Shown piece by piece: positions 46,301 through 56,839 of a stretch of DNA of 64,000 nucleotides. The DNA comes from Siphonodentalium dalli (taxonomy: Eukaryota; Mollusca; Scaphopoda; Gadilida; Siphonodentaliidae), in NCBI GenBank assembly GCA_032622095.1, contig CP136065.1, forward strand, positions 244,589,474 through 244,653,473, written 5' to 3'. Each line of letters starts with the position of its first letter. Position 1 is the first letter of the stretch. Under the pieces are notes generated by a model. That model worked only from the letters and a program-made list of their open reading frames with translations, was not told where the DNA came from and did not search any database. The translations under genes and the position numbers were made by a program.

Positions 46301-48729
46301 ATAAGTCAAACTGTTCCACAAGCTTCACAACAGACCACAGAGATCAGTAACAATCGCTTGTGTCTTATTGTAACGTGTTGAAGTCACCAAAGGTATGTGT
46401 TCTGTAATATTGTATATTCAAAATGTCTCCGAAGAAATAATATACATTCACCATATTTTAGCCGATGTATCTTAATTTCAGGGATTAGCATTACTCGAGA
46501 ATATTCTTTGGTAATATATATTTACCCGGTTGGGTGATTTCCGATACCTGCATGTACTAATATTTTATTCTCTTGTGAAAGAACTCGAATGTTGCACGGG
46601 GTGGTCTCGTGTTTAGTTTGCAAGATTATGTCATTGATTATTTTGTAGACATGGCGTGTACTTCTATTTTAAAATAATTTGATCAACCCTGTACTTTAAT
46701 TAGTTGGTGGAACATTTTCTAACATTGCGTCCTAAACTTGGCTGAATAGGTAGGTGAATATTTGACCCATGAAATCCACATAGATTACATTAAGTATTGG
46801 CTGGCAAATCGAACTCTTGGGACTGTGTAAGCATACGTTCCAATCAAGATTTCAAAGAAATTTGGTTCAGACAAGTTTACCAATTGTGTGGATATGTTAC
46901 CATGGCTGGGTATTTGGACGATATAACTCAAATAACTCCCCCAATCGACAAATGACGTATTTACAACATGAAGTTATGAGTCCAGCACGTTAACTATTAT
47001 ATATCAGCCCACTATGATAGATACATATTATTACCATAGCATTGCGTACTATAGTACATGTATTGGTGGATACATACATGTTTGCATAATAAGTCTATAT
47101 CATTCGGGTGAAGCCATGTCCATGTTGGCCGTCTTCCTGATAATGCACATCCATATTGCACACTCCCATATTAGACTTCTTAAATTGTATATCTCGGCTT
47201 CTCCGGCCTTCCCTCAAGTATATCATGCATTGGTGTTGTTAGCAAGACACTATTCCAACCGTAGCGAGTAGCGATGTACACGTACGCAAAATGTATAAGC
47301 TTTTCAATTAAGTACTCCGCTCTTGTCGCATAATGGGTCAGTATGGGATAATATCTAGCCATAGTTATGATTTTGTTATTTAAAAATGATATCGTCACAG
47401 TCGCTTACTTCCTGTAAGAGCACATGAATTGTTGCTTGCCGAATGTCGGCATGACATCATCACTTTAATGCGGTTTGCTATCTATCAGCTGATCGGTTCC
47501 GTGTATTGTTTATTCTGTTTGGTCTATTACAAGTGAAACTAGTGAATAATTTAGCAACTTTAAGCATTATAAATAACATTTATTGACATTGTTGAATCCT
47601 GTATTATTTCATTCGTGAAAAGCAGTGGAAATATTGATTTATATTCAAAATTGATATGTCCAATGCCAGTCACTCATGGAATAATTATGGCATTCACTCA
47701 AAAACCATAGGTATCCTCTATATATCAGTATATGGCTTTTGTATGTGAGCGATTTGTCCAGTAATATTTTATTTGACGTGACCATCTAAGCCAAATCAAC
47801 GCTTGTGATTGGATGTTTGGAATTCACTATTACCGATAGTTTCGTCCGCAACACGAAGGTATGCTTCCTAATATTAGTACAACTACTATCGCTTAGAAAA
47901 TCAAGAAATATGTTTAGCATGCCAACTATTCTGGTGAGGTAATTCGAAAGTTATCTCCGCCTCGCTGCAACAGTTCAACATTGTTTTGTCGGAAATGTCT
48001 TTCTAAACAATAACAAGAGCACATTACATGTTCGTAAGCAGATTGTTTATGTTATACGTGATGTTTTTACCTATTTTAGTGTGACGATTTATCATATTTT
48101 TTTCTTCGCTGATCACAATATCGCTTCGATATTTTTATCAATGTCCTAAATTCGCGCTACAAATTGTCTAAACAAATTTTCAGTTTGTTTTCGGTAAAAA
48201 TTAATGTTTTGATCTGAAGCCATTCTTTATCAACAACGATTAATGCGTTCCATTACTTTCGGAATAAGTCAAAATGGCAAAACCTCAACAATGACTCACG
48301 ATGAGGATTTAAGACTTGCACAGTTAGAAGCAGGACAACTTATCGAAGCGAATTTGACTGGCATCAACACAAAATAGGAATCGAAATTCAAACTAAACAT
48401 TCCAAAATCTTTCTATAATGAAATGGAAATGTATTAAGTCATTCGATATGGGATATGGGATGTCGTGAGTAACATTCGACGAAACATAGTAAATACTGCG
48501 TGGCTTGTCAGTAACTATGCATAATAACATCCAAGCCGTGCAACATTCATATAATATTCATAGAAATGTAAGACTGTGGTTCTCAGTAGTATTTGTCGCT
48601 CCGTCAATGTGATGTCATTAAAATTGAATTGCTTGAGCGTGAACAATTATTATAATTCATTGATTGAATGGCATGTATTTAGTTTTATTAGTATTTGGTA
48701 TTAGGTTGTTGACTGTGATCCATTGTACT
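43365..48729. other. Long stretch without recognised genes
   Basis: Only minor items were seen. GGGATTCGAATCCC near 43770 is a perfect palindrome resembling a tRNA B-box. TGAAAGGGTTAA near 44140 recurs near 4165 and 58787. A 30-bp tandem pair ACAATTTCCA...ATATAGGATTTGGT lies at about 45035-45093. Open frames are short and AT-driven. Confidence 0.35.
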
Positions 48730-50992
48730 GTTGATTTAAAAGCTCCATGCCAAATTCGAAGACTTATTAGACAGAGACGTCGCCTTTATTCAAATGCAAA
48801 AATAAAGAAAAACGACCGGTCATGGGCAAAATATAAGACTAAGAGAAACGAGGTGACATCGTGTATAAGAAGTGCCAAGCAAAACTTAATAGAAACACAC
48901 ACAGTATATACTGGGAAACTGCCTTACTGAATCTTCGCTCTGGTGGAAGACTCTAAACCGACTCAAGGGCCCCGAGAAAAAAGTATACCAGCACTGAAAT
49001 ATAACGACAACATTGTAACAGCTAACGCGTCGAAAGCTGAAATATTTAACAATTATTTCGCTTCGATATCATCTCTTCCCAATGAAAACATAATTGACTT
49101 ACCACCCTTTGCTTATAAAACAGAATCCAGACTCGATTCATTTCTTGTTACACGTGAAGAAATATACAAATCACTGAAAAGCATAGAATCAGCGAAAGCT
49201 AGTGGGCCCGATGAAATGAGCCCACGCATACTGAAACACTGAGCATCCTCACTGGCTGCACCACTGGAATTTGTTTTCAATAAACTAATTGAAAAATCAT
49301 TCTTCCCATCTGAATGGAAAATTGCAAATGTCTCCCATTTATAAGAAAGACGACCCTAGTGAACCCTCAAATTATCGCCCAGTTTCTTTACTTTGTTGCT
49401 TGTCAAAATTTTTCGAAAAGTGTATCTACTCTCACTTGAATACATACTTCAGGACCAACAACCTCTTAACAAATCTTTAGTCAGGATTCACCCCTAATGA
49501 CAGCACAGTCTTTCAGTTAACAGACGTCTATCATTATATTATATCTTCACTTGATAGCGATAAAGAAATTAGATGCCTGTTCTGCGACGTTAGCAAGGCT
49601 TTTGATAAGGTATGGCACCGCGGTCTTATGTTTAAACTCAAAAGTATGGGAATTATCGGCGCGACATACGATCTTCTGGAAAAGTACTTAGATAATAGAC
49701 AGCAGCGAGTATTTGTTTCAAATTCCAATTCAAGCTTGAAGAGTGTCTCAGCTGGTGTGCCCCATGGATCCATACTTGGCCCTCTTCTATTTTTAGTCTA
49801 CATTAACGACATCGTAGAAAATGTGACGAGTAATATAAGGCTTTTTGCTGACGATACGTCTCTATATCTTTCGATCGAAGACCCCATATTGGCCGCCGAA
49901 GTTATTAACAACGATATCAGGTTGTTATACGAGTGGTCGCAAAAATGGCAAGTTAAATTTAATCCCATCAAAACAGAGTCACTTCTGATATCATGGAAAA
50001 CCAACGCTATCGACCACCCACCGCTTCACATGTCTGGGCAGAATATTGAAGAAATTGAAACACATAAGCACCTAGGTCTAACTTTTAATGGGGATTGTAC
50101 CTGGCATGATCATATAACTGATATTGAAAATCGAGCTGCAAGTCGACTTTATATACTGAGGAAGTATAAATTCATTTTGGACAGGAGAACCCTCGAACGT
50201 ATATACTTATCTTACATCCGCCCAGTAATGGAATATGCTTCCTCAGTATGGGATAATTGTACAGATGAGGATTCAGGCCATCTCGAAGACATCCAATACG
50301 AAGCCGCGCGATTGGTCACAGGGACAACTAGAAGCTGTAGTAAGGAATCTTTATTACGGGAAACCGGCTGGGACACACTTTCGAGCAGAAGAGAAAAAGC
50401 AAAACTTATTCAATTTTTCAAAATGATTAAGCGAGACACGCCTCCTTACTTATATACGCTTGTCCCTCCGGTATCTGGAAGCCAAACCAATTACGATTTC
50501 AGACAAAAAGGCCTCAGGTGCCCCCGTTTTTTTGCGACAAGATATGCAAATTCATTCCTGCCAGCCACCGTAAAACTATGGAATAGCCTTCCACCTGAAG
50601 CGAAAAGTTGTGACACAGTATCATAATTCAAGAGATATATCTCCAAAAAACACAATAGAATACCATCATATTATTATACAACGTTTACAAGACCAAGTCA
50701 AATCTACCACTGTCGTCTGAGAACCTACTGCAGTAACTTGAAATATGATCTGTTTTGTAACCACCTAAATAATAATCCATTCTGCGATTGTGGGGAACTA
50801 GAGACCGCCGAACATTTTTTACTTCACTGTCCAATTTACAAAAAAGAGAGAGATAACTGTTTTGTGGGTCCTATTATGACACTAAATGTGAACACTTTAC
50901 TTAATGGGTCGGTTAATTCAACGCACAGTGAAAATACAGTTGTTTTCATGTCACTCCAAAAGTTCATAGATAGAACCAAACGATTTAACTGA
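48730..50992 (+). pseudogene. LINE reverse transcriptase, 5'-truncated, several stops
   Basis: Plus-strand pol of a CR1/Jockey-type LINE. A basic linker (RRLIRQRRRLYSNAKIKKND, about 48760) leads to SLWWKTLNRLKGPEKK, then after a shift at an A6 run AEIFNNYFASISSLPNE, AKASGPDEMSPRILKH and a TGA (49240). A further shift near 49330 precedes SPIYKKDDPSEPSNYRPVSL and FFEKCIYSHL, then an in-frame TAG (49478) where Q is expected. The core follows: FCDVSKAFDKVWHRGLMFKL, AGVPHGSILGPLLFLVYIND and the catalytic FADDTS. The C-terminus holds RFFATRYANSFLPATVKLWN, a TAA at 50624, and in the same frame a Cys/His segment CDCGELETAEHFLLHC. Endonuclease is missing. At least three stops and two frameshifts make it inactive. 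Confidence 0.92.
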
Positions 50993-51329
50993 GTTCCATC
51001 ACTAACAGATATTAATATCTCATCCAAAGAGTAGTGAAAATAAATAAGAGCGCTCTCACAGGTAAATTATGTAATCCGGGGGGAGGTCGGATCTGCGGCG
51101 ATCAGCCGCGGATATGCTCGCGGGTGTCTGTGGAACGGACAATTCATCACTCGAGACCAAAATATATCATGAAGAAATTTTAAAACGCGGAAATGGCCAC
51201 GAATAAGCCTAGGCTTACTGCCAGATCCCTTTATCTCATATGAATGTTTGTGTATGTTATATATGTATTTATGTGCCTTTTGAGAAATAAAATATTGTTT
51301 ACACTAACTTCGCGCAGTACTATTTTTAG
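50993..51329. other. Probable LINE 3' flank
   Basis: GC-richer stretch at 51075-51140 with TGCGGCGATCAGCCGCGG. The LINE 3' end is not clearly marked by a tail. Confidence 0.35.
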
Positions 51330-51760
51330 GCACCGATGGGTGCGATAATTTAAAGTGATGTGAAACACTCCAGTGGGGTGATACATTAGAAAAGGAGAAT
51401 AATCTTGCTCACGGTAGTTATTTTTTACGATATTAATCCAAACTGACAACACACACACCGTCATTCTGATATATTAATTAAATGCAATGACTCTCGATGG
51501 CGAAATCATTTAAGTTTGTTTCTCGTTGATAGTTGCGTCCCGAATCCAGATGTAAATATTTACAATTGAGCGTAGTTCCGACGATGTTTTCTATGGAGTT
51601 GTATGGTCGATTTCTTTGAACTTTTCGCTGATGTTAGTAGAATGCTACATGTATTTCCCCCAGATTGGCACAACACCTGAGTAGTAACTTGTCAGTTTCA
51701 TGCACACGAAAAAGTTCATAATATGTCTTTAAAACTGACCCAAAAATAGTTCGACTCCTG
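51330..51760 (-). repeat. Dispersed repeat, inverted partner of 27.2-27.6 kb
   Basis: See the partner at 27180-27645. Landmarks such as TAAAGTGATGTGAAACAC, CTGACAACACACACACCG and TTTTCTATGGAGT occur in the same order. Confidence 0.85.
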
Positions 51761-52199
51761 AGTTTATTGCAAATCACAGGGAGAATCAGCTACATTATTG
51801 AGATACATACATAACAGACGGTTGGACTGCATGGATACAGACAATTATATTGACACGTGTTCATGCATTCTCAACGCCAGTATTTACATATAAATCATGG
51901 CAAAATCTTCGATGTTGGAATACTTGTAAGAAATACAGTCCAGGGGAATCAGGTTACGCTCCTGCTGTGTGCAACAATTCATTAATAGTGTAACCATTTC
52001 CATATCTATGGGGATCTTGGCGACCAAATGCGCGTTGAAGCTAACTGGTCCAATGCGCCCCCATACATTATGATACTGCTGTGTGATCGGTCTGTTGCTA
52101 TTCGTGGACGAAAAATGTTTTATAATGCAATTTATATTTTATTGCAGGTCACGTGATAATGATGAGCAAGTTCTACTTCACGTTGTTGGTACTGGCACT
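51761..52199. other. No recognised feature
   Basis: Ordinary AT-rich DNA. GTCACGTGATAATG at 52147 is another CACGTG site. Confidence 0.3.
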
Positions 52200-52201
52200 C
52201 A

Positions 52202-52420
52202 GTGGTATGTTCATCACTTTATTTATAGCCACTCTGTGCTGTTTCCCATTCTATTTACAGCCAACCGGTTGTATGTTCCGCGTTTTATTTATAGCCACTC
52301 TGGTATGTTCCGTATTCAATTTATAACCATGCAGTCGGTGGTATGGTCCGCGTCCTATTTATATCCACTTGGTGGCATGTTCCGCATTATATTTATAGTC
52401 ACTCTGTGGCATGTTCAGGT
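52202..52420. repeat. Degenerate tandem repeat of about 35-45 bp
   Basis: About six units of GGTATGTTCCGCGTTCTATT then TATAGCCACTCTG, with substitutions and small indels. Confidence 0.85.
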
Positions 52421-52555
52421 TGTATAATCGACAATGTGCGTTTTATCGACAAATTTGTATCCTTCCTCCCATATTTTACGCACTGTATACCTCCCTCTCA
52501 GTGAATGTTTAAATATCAACTGTCCTATTTGATAATGCCACAATATGTACGGTTT

Positions 52556-52592
52556 CTATAATATTATTTCGTTATAACGAAATATTATATCG
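52556..52592. repeat. AT-rich palindrome
   Basis: TATTTCGTTATAACGAAATA is a perfect 20-bp palindrome and extends imperfectly into ATAATAT on both sides. Confidence 0.8.
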
Positions 52593-52711
52593 ATGTAACG
52601 CAATATTATTTCGAGATATAAAGAAGAGTTCACGTGTCACATCCCGCGATCCGCAGATATCGACTTTCAAAAACAGAAAGTCGTCTCTTGTAAATAGCGT
52701 CCATGATTATA

Positions 52712-52835
52712 TGAGGCTCACTATGGGAGATAGAGACCCCATTATTATGTTGGCTCCCTATGGGAGATTGGAGACTCCATTATTATGTTGTCTCCATATG
52801 GGAGATGGGAGACTCCACTATTATGTTGGCCATCA
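52712..52835. repeat. Tandem repeat of about 45 bp, three units
   Basis: Units share CTATGGGAGATTGGAGACTC then CATTATTATGTTGG. Confidence 0.9.
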
Positions 52836-53429
52836 AGCGGCAGATCCAATGTTCTCAATTATAGTATGCTTTTTGATACGATGGGCCACTTTAAGAGACC
52901 TAGCATGTGGGACAAATAGGCTGGAACTAAGCACCAGTTCATATTGAGAACTTTCGTATTTTGGATCTTGGAAACATGCATACCGACTTTAAATTGGACA
53001 GGATATAATGCAGAAGTGCATGTATTAAACAAATCCTATCTTAAAACTGAACCAAGATGACGAAGAGGGCGTGAAAAGAAATACATTTTTTGTATACTGA
53101 GATTAAGCATGGCGAATAGAGTTATTCATCTTGTACCAGAACAGAGAAGTGACCAGGGTGTAACTTATTAAAGCGGTATTGTGTATAATGTTGCCAATAA
53201 AATATTGGAAAAAACAATACAATTTAAATTCCCTACACACGATGCTACTCACTGTATATATATATGTTAATGTACATGCATACTTGCTCCTCTGATTTAT
53301 TCCATACCATTAACAAAAAGTGTACATCGGAATGGTTTAGTATTTGCAGGGATGTACAGGTGATCGTACAAAGAATTTAATTTGAACTCTTTCTATGCTA
53401 AATACTCACAGATGAGTAGTTTTCCCTTT
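52836..53429. other. No recognised feature
   Basis: No gene, RNA or repeat that can be supported. Confidence 0.3.
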
Positions 53430-53492
53430 GGAAATGTTCAAATAATATGTTCAACAAACGTTGTTGAACATATTATCGGAACATTTCCCTCA
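53430..53492. repeat. Near-perfect hairpin with AACGTT at the centre
   Basis: GGAAATGTTC and AATATGTTCAAC on the left pair with GTTGAACATATT and GAACATTTCC on the right, around AAACGTT. Arms are about 26 bp with a 2-base mismatch block. Confidence 0.88.
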
Positions 53493-53534
53493 AATAAATA
53501 CGTATCCATCTGCACTTGTATTATATCTGTCATC

Positions 53535-53612
53535 CGGGGGGGGGGGGGTCGGACAAAAATTACAGGATACAAGGTGGGTGGGTGTCCCCGAGCCCGGAAT
53601 GCAGATTTTTTC
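53535..53612. repeat. G-tract repeat
   Basis: A run of about 13 G is followed by TCGGACAAAAATTACAGGAT then ACAAGGTGGGTGGGTGTCCC. The last part matches the segment after the G-tract at 4987 (GGATACAAGGTGG), so it is a dispersed short repeat. Confidence 0.65.
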
Positions 53613-53711
53613 TGATGTCATGCAATTTTTCAAAAATAATTTCTAAGACAATTACAGCTTCAAAATGAATTGAAACAATCAGATTCATATAGTAGTGATA
53701 TAGTAGTGCAC

Positions 53712-54185
53712 GCTATAGTATGGAATCCTATTAGGGCCACTTGCTAATGGCGCTTTCGAGCATTCAAAAGTGCGCCATTAGTAACGCGCCGAAAGCGCCG
53801 GAAGCGACAAAATATGCGCCGTTACGGCGCACTATTTGTCGCTTTCGGCGCACTTTTTGTCGCTTTCGGCGCTTTCGGCGCGCGCGCCGAAAGCGACAAA
53901 ATGTGCGATATTAGCGCATGTTTCGGCGCGCCGAAAGCGACACAATGTGCGCCGTAACGGCGCACATTTTGTCGCTTTCGGCGCGTTACTAATGGCGCAC
54001 TTTTTGTCGCTTTCGGCGCGCCATTAGGCATACTATTAGGTCCACTCCCTAATGGCGCGCGCCGGAAGCGACAAAAAGTGCGCCATTAGGGTATGTTTCG
54101 GCGCGCGCCGAAAGCGCCGAAAGCGACAACAAGTGCGCCGAAAGCGCCATTAGCAAGTGGCCCTAATAGGATGCCATACTATAGC
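53712..54185. mobile_element. CpG-rich palindromic element with 47-bp terminal inverted repeats
   Basis: The termini at 53712-53758 and 54139-54185 are inverted copies with one mismatch in 47 (GCTATAGTATGG...CTAATGGCGCTTTCG). The interior is made almost entirely of CGAAAGCGACAAAATGTGCG-type segments in both orientations. GAAGCGAC or its relative AAAGCGAC occurs five times forward and GTCGCTTTC four times inverted. Two near-perfect sub-hairpins centre on GCGCCGTTACGGCGC and GCGCCGTAACGGCGC. The element is strikingly GC-rich within AT-rich DNA. No coding capacity: the open frames are repeat-driven. Confidence 0.85.
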
Positions 54186-54548
54186 CTTATGCAAGTGAGG
54201 GGGCCTATATATTTTAATTGTTTTCCACAATTTCTCCCTTTAACAGTTGAAACCATGGGGTGGGTCCGGTTTTAGTCGACGAACAAAATTGCAATGAAAA
54301 AAAATCCATTCTCATATTTTCTCATAGTTTATCATGGCTTTTTTAACTTATTATACATAGAGGATACCTGCGTGTTTTGAGTGAATACCGAAGTATCTCA
54401 TGAGTGGTCACAGTGAGATATAACATATAAAACTGTATACAACTGCATACAACATAAATAATGTAACATAAATACAACAAAATACATAAATTGTAACTAA
54501 CATAGAAATTCATATTTCTTAAAAGTTCATGGTTCCCTCATTCCTGGA
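54186..54548. other. No recognised feature
   Basis: AT-rich spacer before copy B of the 1.4-kb duplication. Confidence 0.3.
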
Positions 54549-54696
54549 ACTGTGTTTATTTAATCACATTGATGGTGTTTTTACTTTACACATGCACATA
54601 TTTTAACCTATTGCTAATAAGGGACACAACTATCCTGTTAAAGTGGGTATTTTACCTTTATAACGCTAAATATTTGGGTTTTTAAAGGTTTTGTCA

Positions 54697-55372
54697 CTGG
54701 TTTTGTTGGCATATTTTTCAACCATATGCTTTGTTTATTGTTTTGTTGGTGTACTTGGTCAGCATTCTCTCAGTTCCGGTGCAGACACAATGAGAGACCC
54801 TTACCCTGCCAACAACACATTATTTAGTAGAATTTACAAGATTTTCATCAATTTTGGGGGTGGGTATCCTAGACCTGGGTGGAAAAAACTTACGGTCCCG
54901 GGTGGGTGTCCCAGACCTGGGTTGAAAAAACTTACGCTCCCGGGGTGGTGGGTCCCCAAAACTGAAAAACACAAAATTTCCACCTTGTATCCGTCATTGT
55001 TTTCCTGACCACCCCCCCCCCCCCGTGTCATCTGCTTAGTTTTCATGAACACCCCATCCAGATGAATAATAGATCATTCTAATGTTTACTTTTATGACTG
55101 AGTGGGATAATCCATTCAGTATATGAAGGGTTAAAGTTGTATTTGAATAATTTACAGCTGCCCTGGTGTCCTCAGTGTGCCCATCCGGGAAGGTGTTAAA
55201 TATGGGACTCTGCTATACACCATGCAGAGCCTCTTATAGTGGCATTGGTCCAATCTGCGTCATGGACTGTCCGGCGGGATACTCCGATATCCATATAAAG
55301 GTGTGTGCCAACGGCTGGGACGTAATAGGGAAAACGAAATACTTCAGAGGCGCAGGCGTTCGACAATCGTGA
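54697..55372 (+). pseudogene. Two-exon cysteine-rich secreted protein-like gene, copy B (lost start)
   Basis: Proposed exon 2 (55158-55372) follows the acceptor-like AATTTACAG. It encodes SSVCPSGKVLNMGLCYTPCR, then GIGPICVMDCPAGYSDIHIK and VCANGWDV, with all six cysteines kept relative to copy A. Differences from copy A are mostly conservative. Proposed exon 1 (54697-54757) encodes the hydrophobic leader VLLAYFSTICFVYCFVGVL but has CTG where copy A has ATG. Its donor G|GTCAGC is intact, giving an intron of 400 bp and a consistent phase. The product would be about 90 residues with a signal peptide and three possible disulfides. The pairing of the exons is inference; the cysteine-rich exon is directly visible. 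The 34-bp minisatellite follows at once and supplies the last residues. Confidence 0.45.
54840..55024. repeat. G/C-tract repeat in the proposed intron of copy B
   Basis: Inverted counterpart of 4987-5160: tandem CCTGGGTGGAAAAAACTTAC units followed by a C16 run. Confidence 0.7.
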
Positions 55373-55475
55373 TTACGTCAGAGGCGTGGGCATTCGAATG
55401 GTGTGAATACGTCAGAGGCGCGGGCGTTCGAATGGTGTGATTACGTCAGAGGCGCGGGCGTTCGAATGGTGTGAT
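55340..55475. repeat. 34-bp minisatellite in copy B
   Basis: Three to four units of GATTACGTCAGAGGCGCGGG then CGTTCGAATGGTGT. Counterpart of 4537-4675. Confidence 0.9.
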
Positions 55476-55558
55476 TCTTCTCATACATTAAATGCTTTTC
55501 GCCTAATTTGTTTTATGTGTTATGTCATTATGACAAAGGGGGTGTCGGGTCTGATAAC

Positions 55559-55728
55559 CAAGCCCTGAAATTCTGCATATGCCTTAGCAGAATGAGGTTC
55601 CCAGAGGGTGAATTTGGTGATGCTAGCCCGCTGTGCGGGATAGCATCACTAAATTCACCCTCTGGGAATCTCATTCTGCAAATGACAGGCTCACTACATA
55701 CAGGCTTGGCTCACTATTTCAAGGCTTG
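55559..55728. mobile_element. hAT-like palindromic MITE, copy 3 (internally deleted)
   Basis: Ends CAAGCCCTGAAAT and TATTTCAAGGCTTG. Flanks CTGATAAC (55551-55558) and CTGGTAAC (55729-55736) match at seven of eight. CTGATAAC is the exact reverse complement of the flank of copy 1, so this is the same insertion event carried in the duplicated unit. One internal inverted module is missing. Confidence 0.9.
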
Positions 55729-55935
55729 CTGGTAACTTAACCCTTCAATTGTCGTCCACGACGGGAGCAGCACTGGTGCATCATTAAATATCCTGAGCCA
55801 GTGAAATAATGGTATATCTCGCATTTTTCCCCAGAGGCCTTTGTATGCGAGTCTCCCATATGGTGTATCGCATATATAAGAGATTCCACTGGCTTACATT
55901 GTCGATGTAAATATTGTTAGGCAAATGCGTGTGTA

Positions 55936-56268
55936 CACTGCCAAAAATAATTTCTTAATAAGATAAAATATCTTGAAACAAGAAAAACTATTTCCTGAAA
56001 CAGGAAAATAAATCTTATTTTGAGAAATATACCCCCAAAGTCTGCTACATCAAGAAAATTTAAGAAACTCCCACCAGACAAAAGATAGTTTTCTCAAAAA
56101 AGATAGATTTTAGTCTTGAAACAAGAAAAAATTTCCTTACTAAGAAAATGGCTTCAAAAATTAAATATATATTTCTTGTTTCAAGATTTTTTTTCTAAGT
56201 TAAGAAATACTTAAAGAAAATATTTCTAAACCAAGAATTAATTGTTATGTACAAATTACTGCTGTAAT
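55936..56268. repeat. AT-rich element with CTTGAAACAAGAAA motifs
   Basis: Starts CACTGCCAAAAATAATTTCT at the edge of copy B. It contains CTTGAAACAAG twice and TTTCTTGTTTCAAG in inverse orientation, plus many AAGAAA runs. It resembles the CACTGC-AAAAA class of MITEs. The right end is not clear. Confidence 0.55.
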
Positions 56269-56332
56269 AGAATAACTGTAAAAGTCCAACGATAGCAAAA
56301 TTGTGATCAAAATTTTATGGTAAACATTGAAA

Positions 56333-56595
56333 AAGGTCCAACCTGTTGATTAAATATTCTGAAATTCATATTCATACTTAAATATTTGAACTACATGTAA
56401 TACTACAGCTATAGGATTATATAATTGTTGACAAGTCACTCACTGTAACAGTTTTGTTTACATAACATTGGAAAAGGTCCAACCTGTTGATTAAATATTC
56501 TGAAAATGTTATTCATAGTTAAATATTTGAACTAATAATACAGCTAGAATTATATATTTGTTGACAAATCACTGTAACAGTTTTGTTTACATAAC
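56333..56595. repeat. Tandem duplication of about 130 bp
   Basis: AAAAGGTCCAACCTGTTGAT to TTTTGTTTACATAACA occurs at 56333-56468 and again at 56469-56595 with a few deletions. Confidence 0.93.
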
Positions 56596-56839
56596 AATAG
56601 TTTCAACAGCTGTAATTTTGTTATTGGCAATCTGTCAGTAAGTGTTTTTATCTATTTCTCAATGCGCTTAGGGCATGCTGACCTTTATACAATTTTAATA
56701 AAATTTTGTTTGCACAATATAGTGGGTCGCCATTGAGGAGGCCTCCCTTGAAATCTCCAGTTGGTGGTTTGCCACACCATCCCGAACTAGACAAACCGCT
56801 CTGGTGGCCCCTTGCATTGAACCTATTAATTAAACCGGT

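Larger units (their letters stand above)
54549..55935 (+). repeat. 1.4-kb inverted duplication, copy B
   Basis: Inverted partner of 3974-5453. It keeps the same internal order of parts. The G/C-tract insert here carries 16 C (about 55009-55024) where copy A has eight G on the plus strand. The MITE in it is about 100 bp shorter. Confidence 0.9.

Noticed and set aside
53822-54031. Open frames rich in A, S, P and K in the CpG palindrome
   Set aside because: They come from the inverted GTCGCTTTCGGCGC theme and appear on both strands with the same composition.
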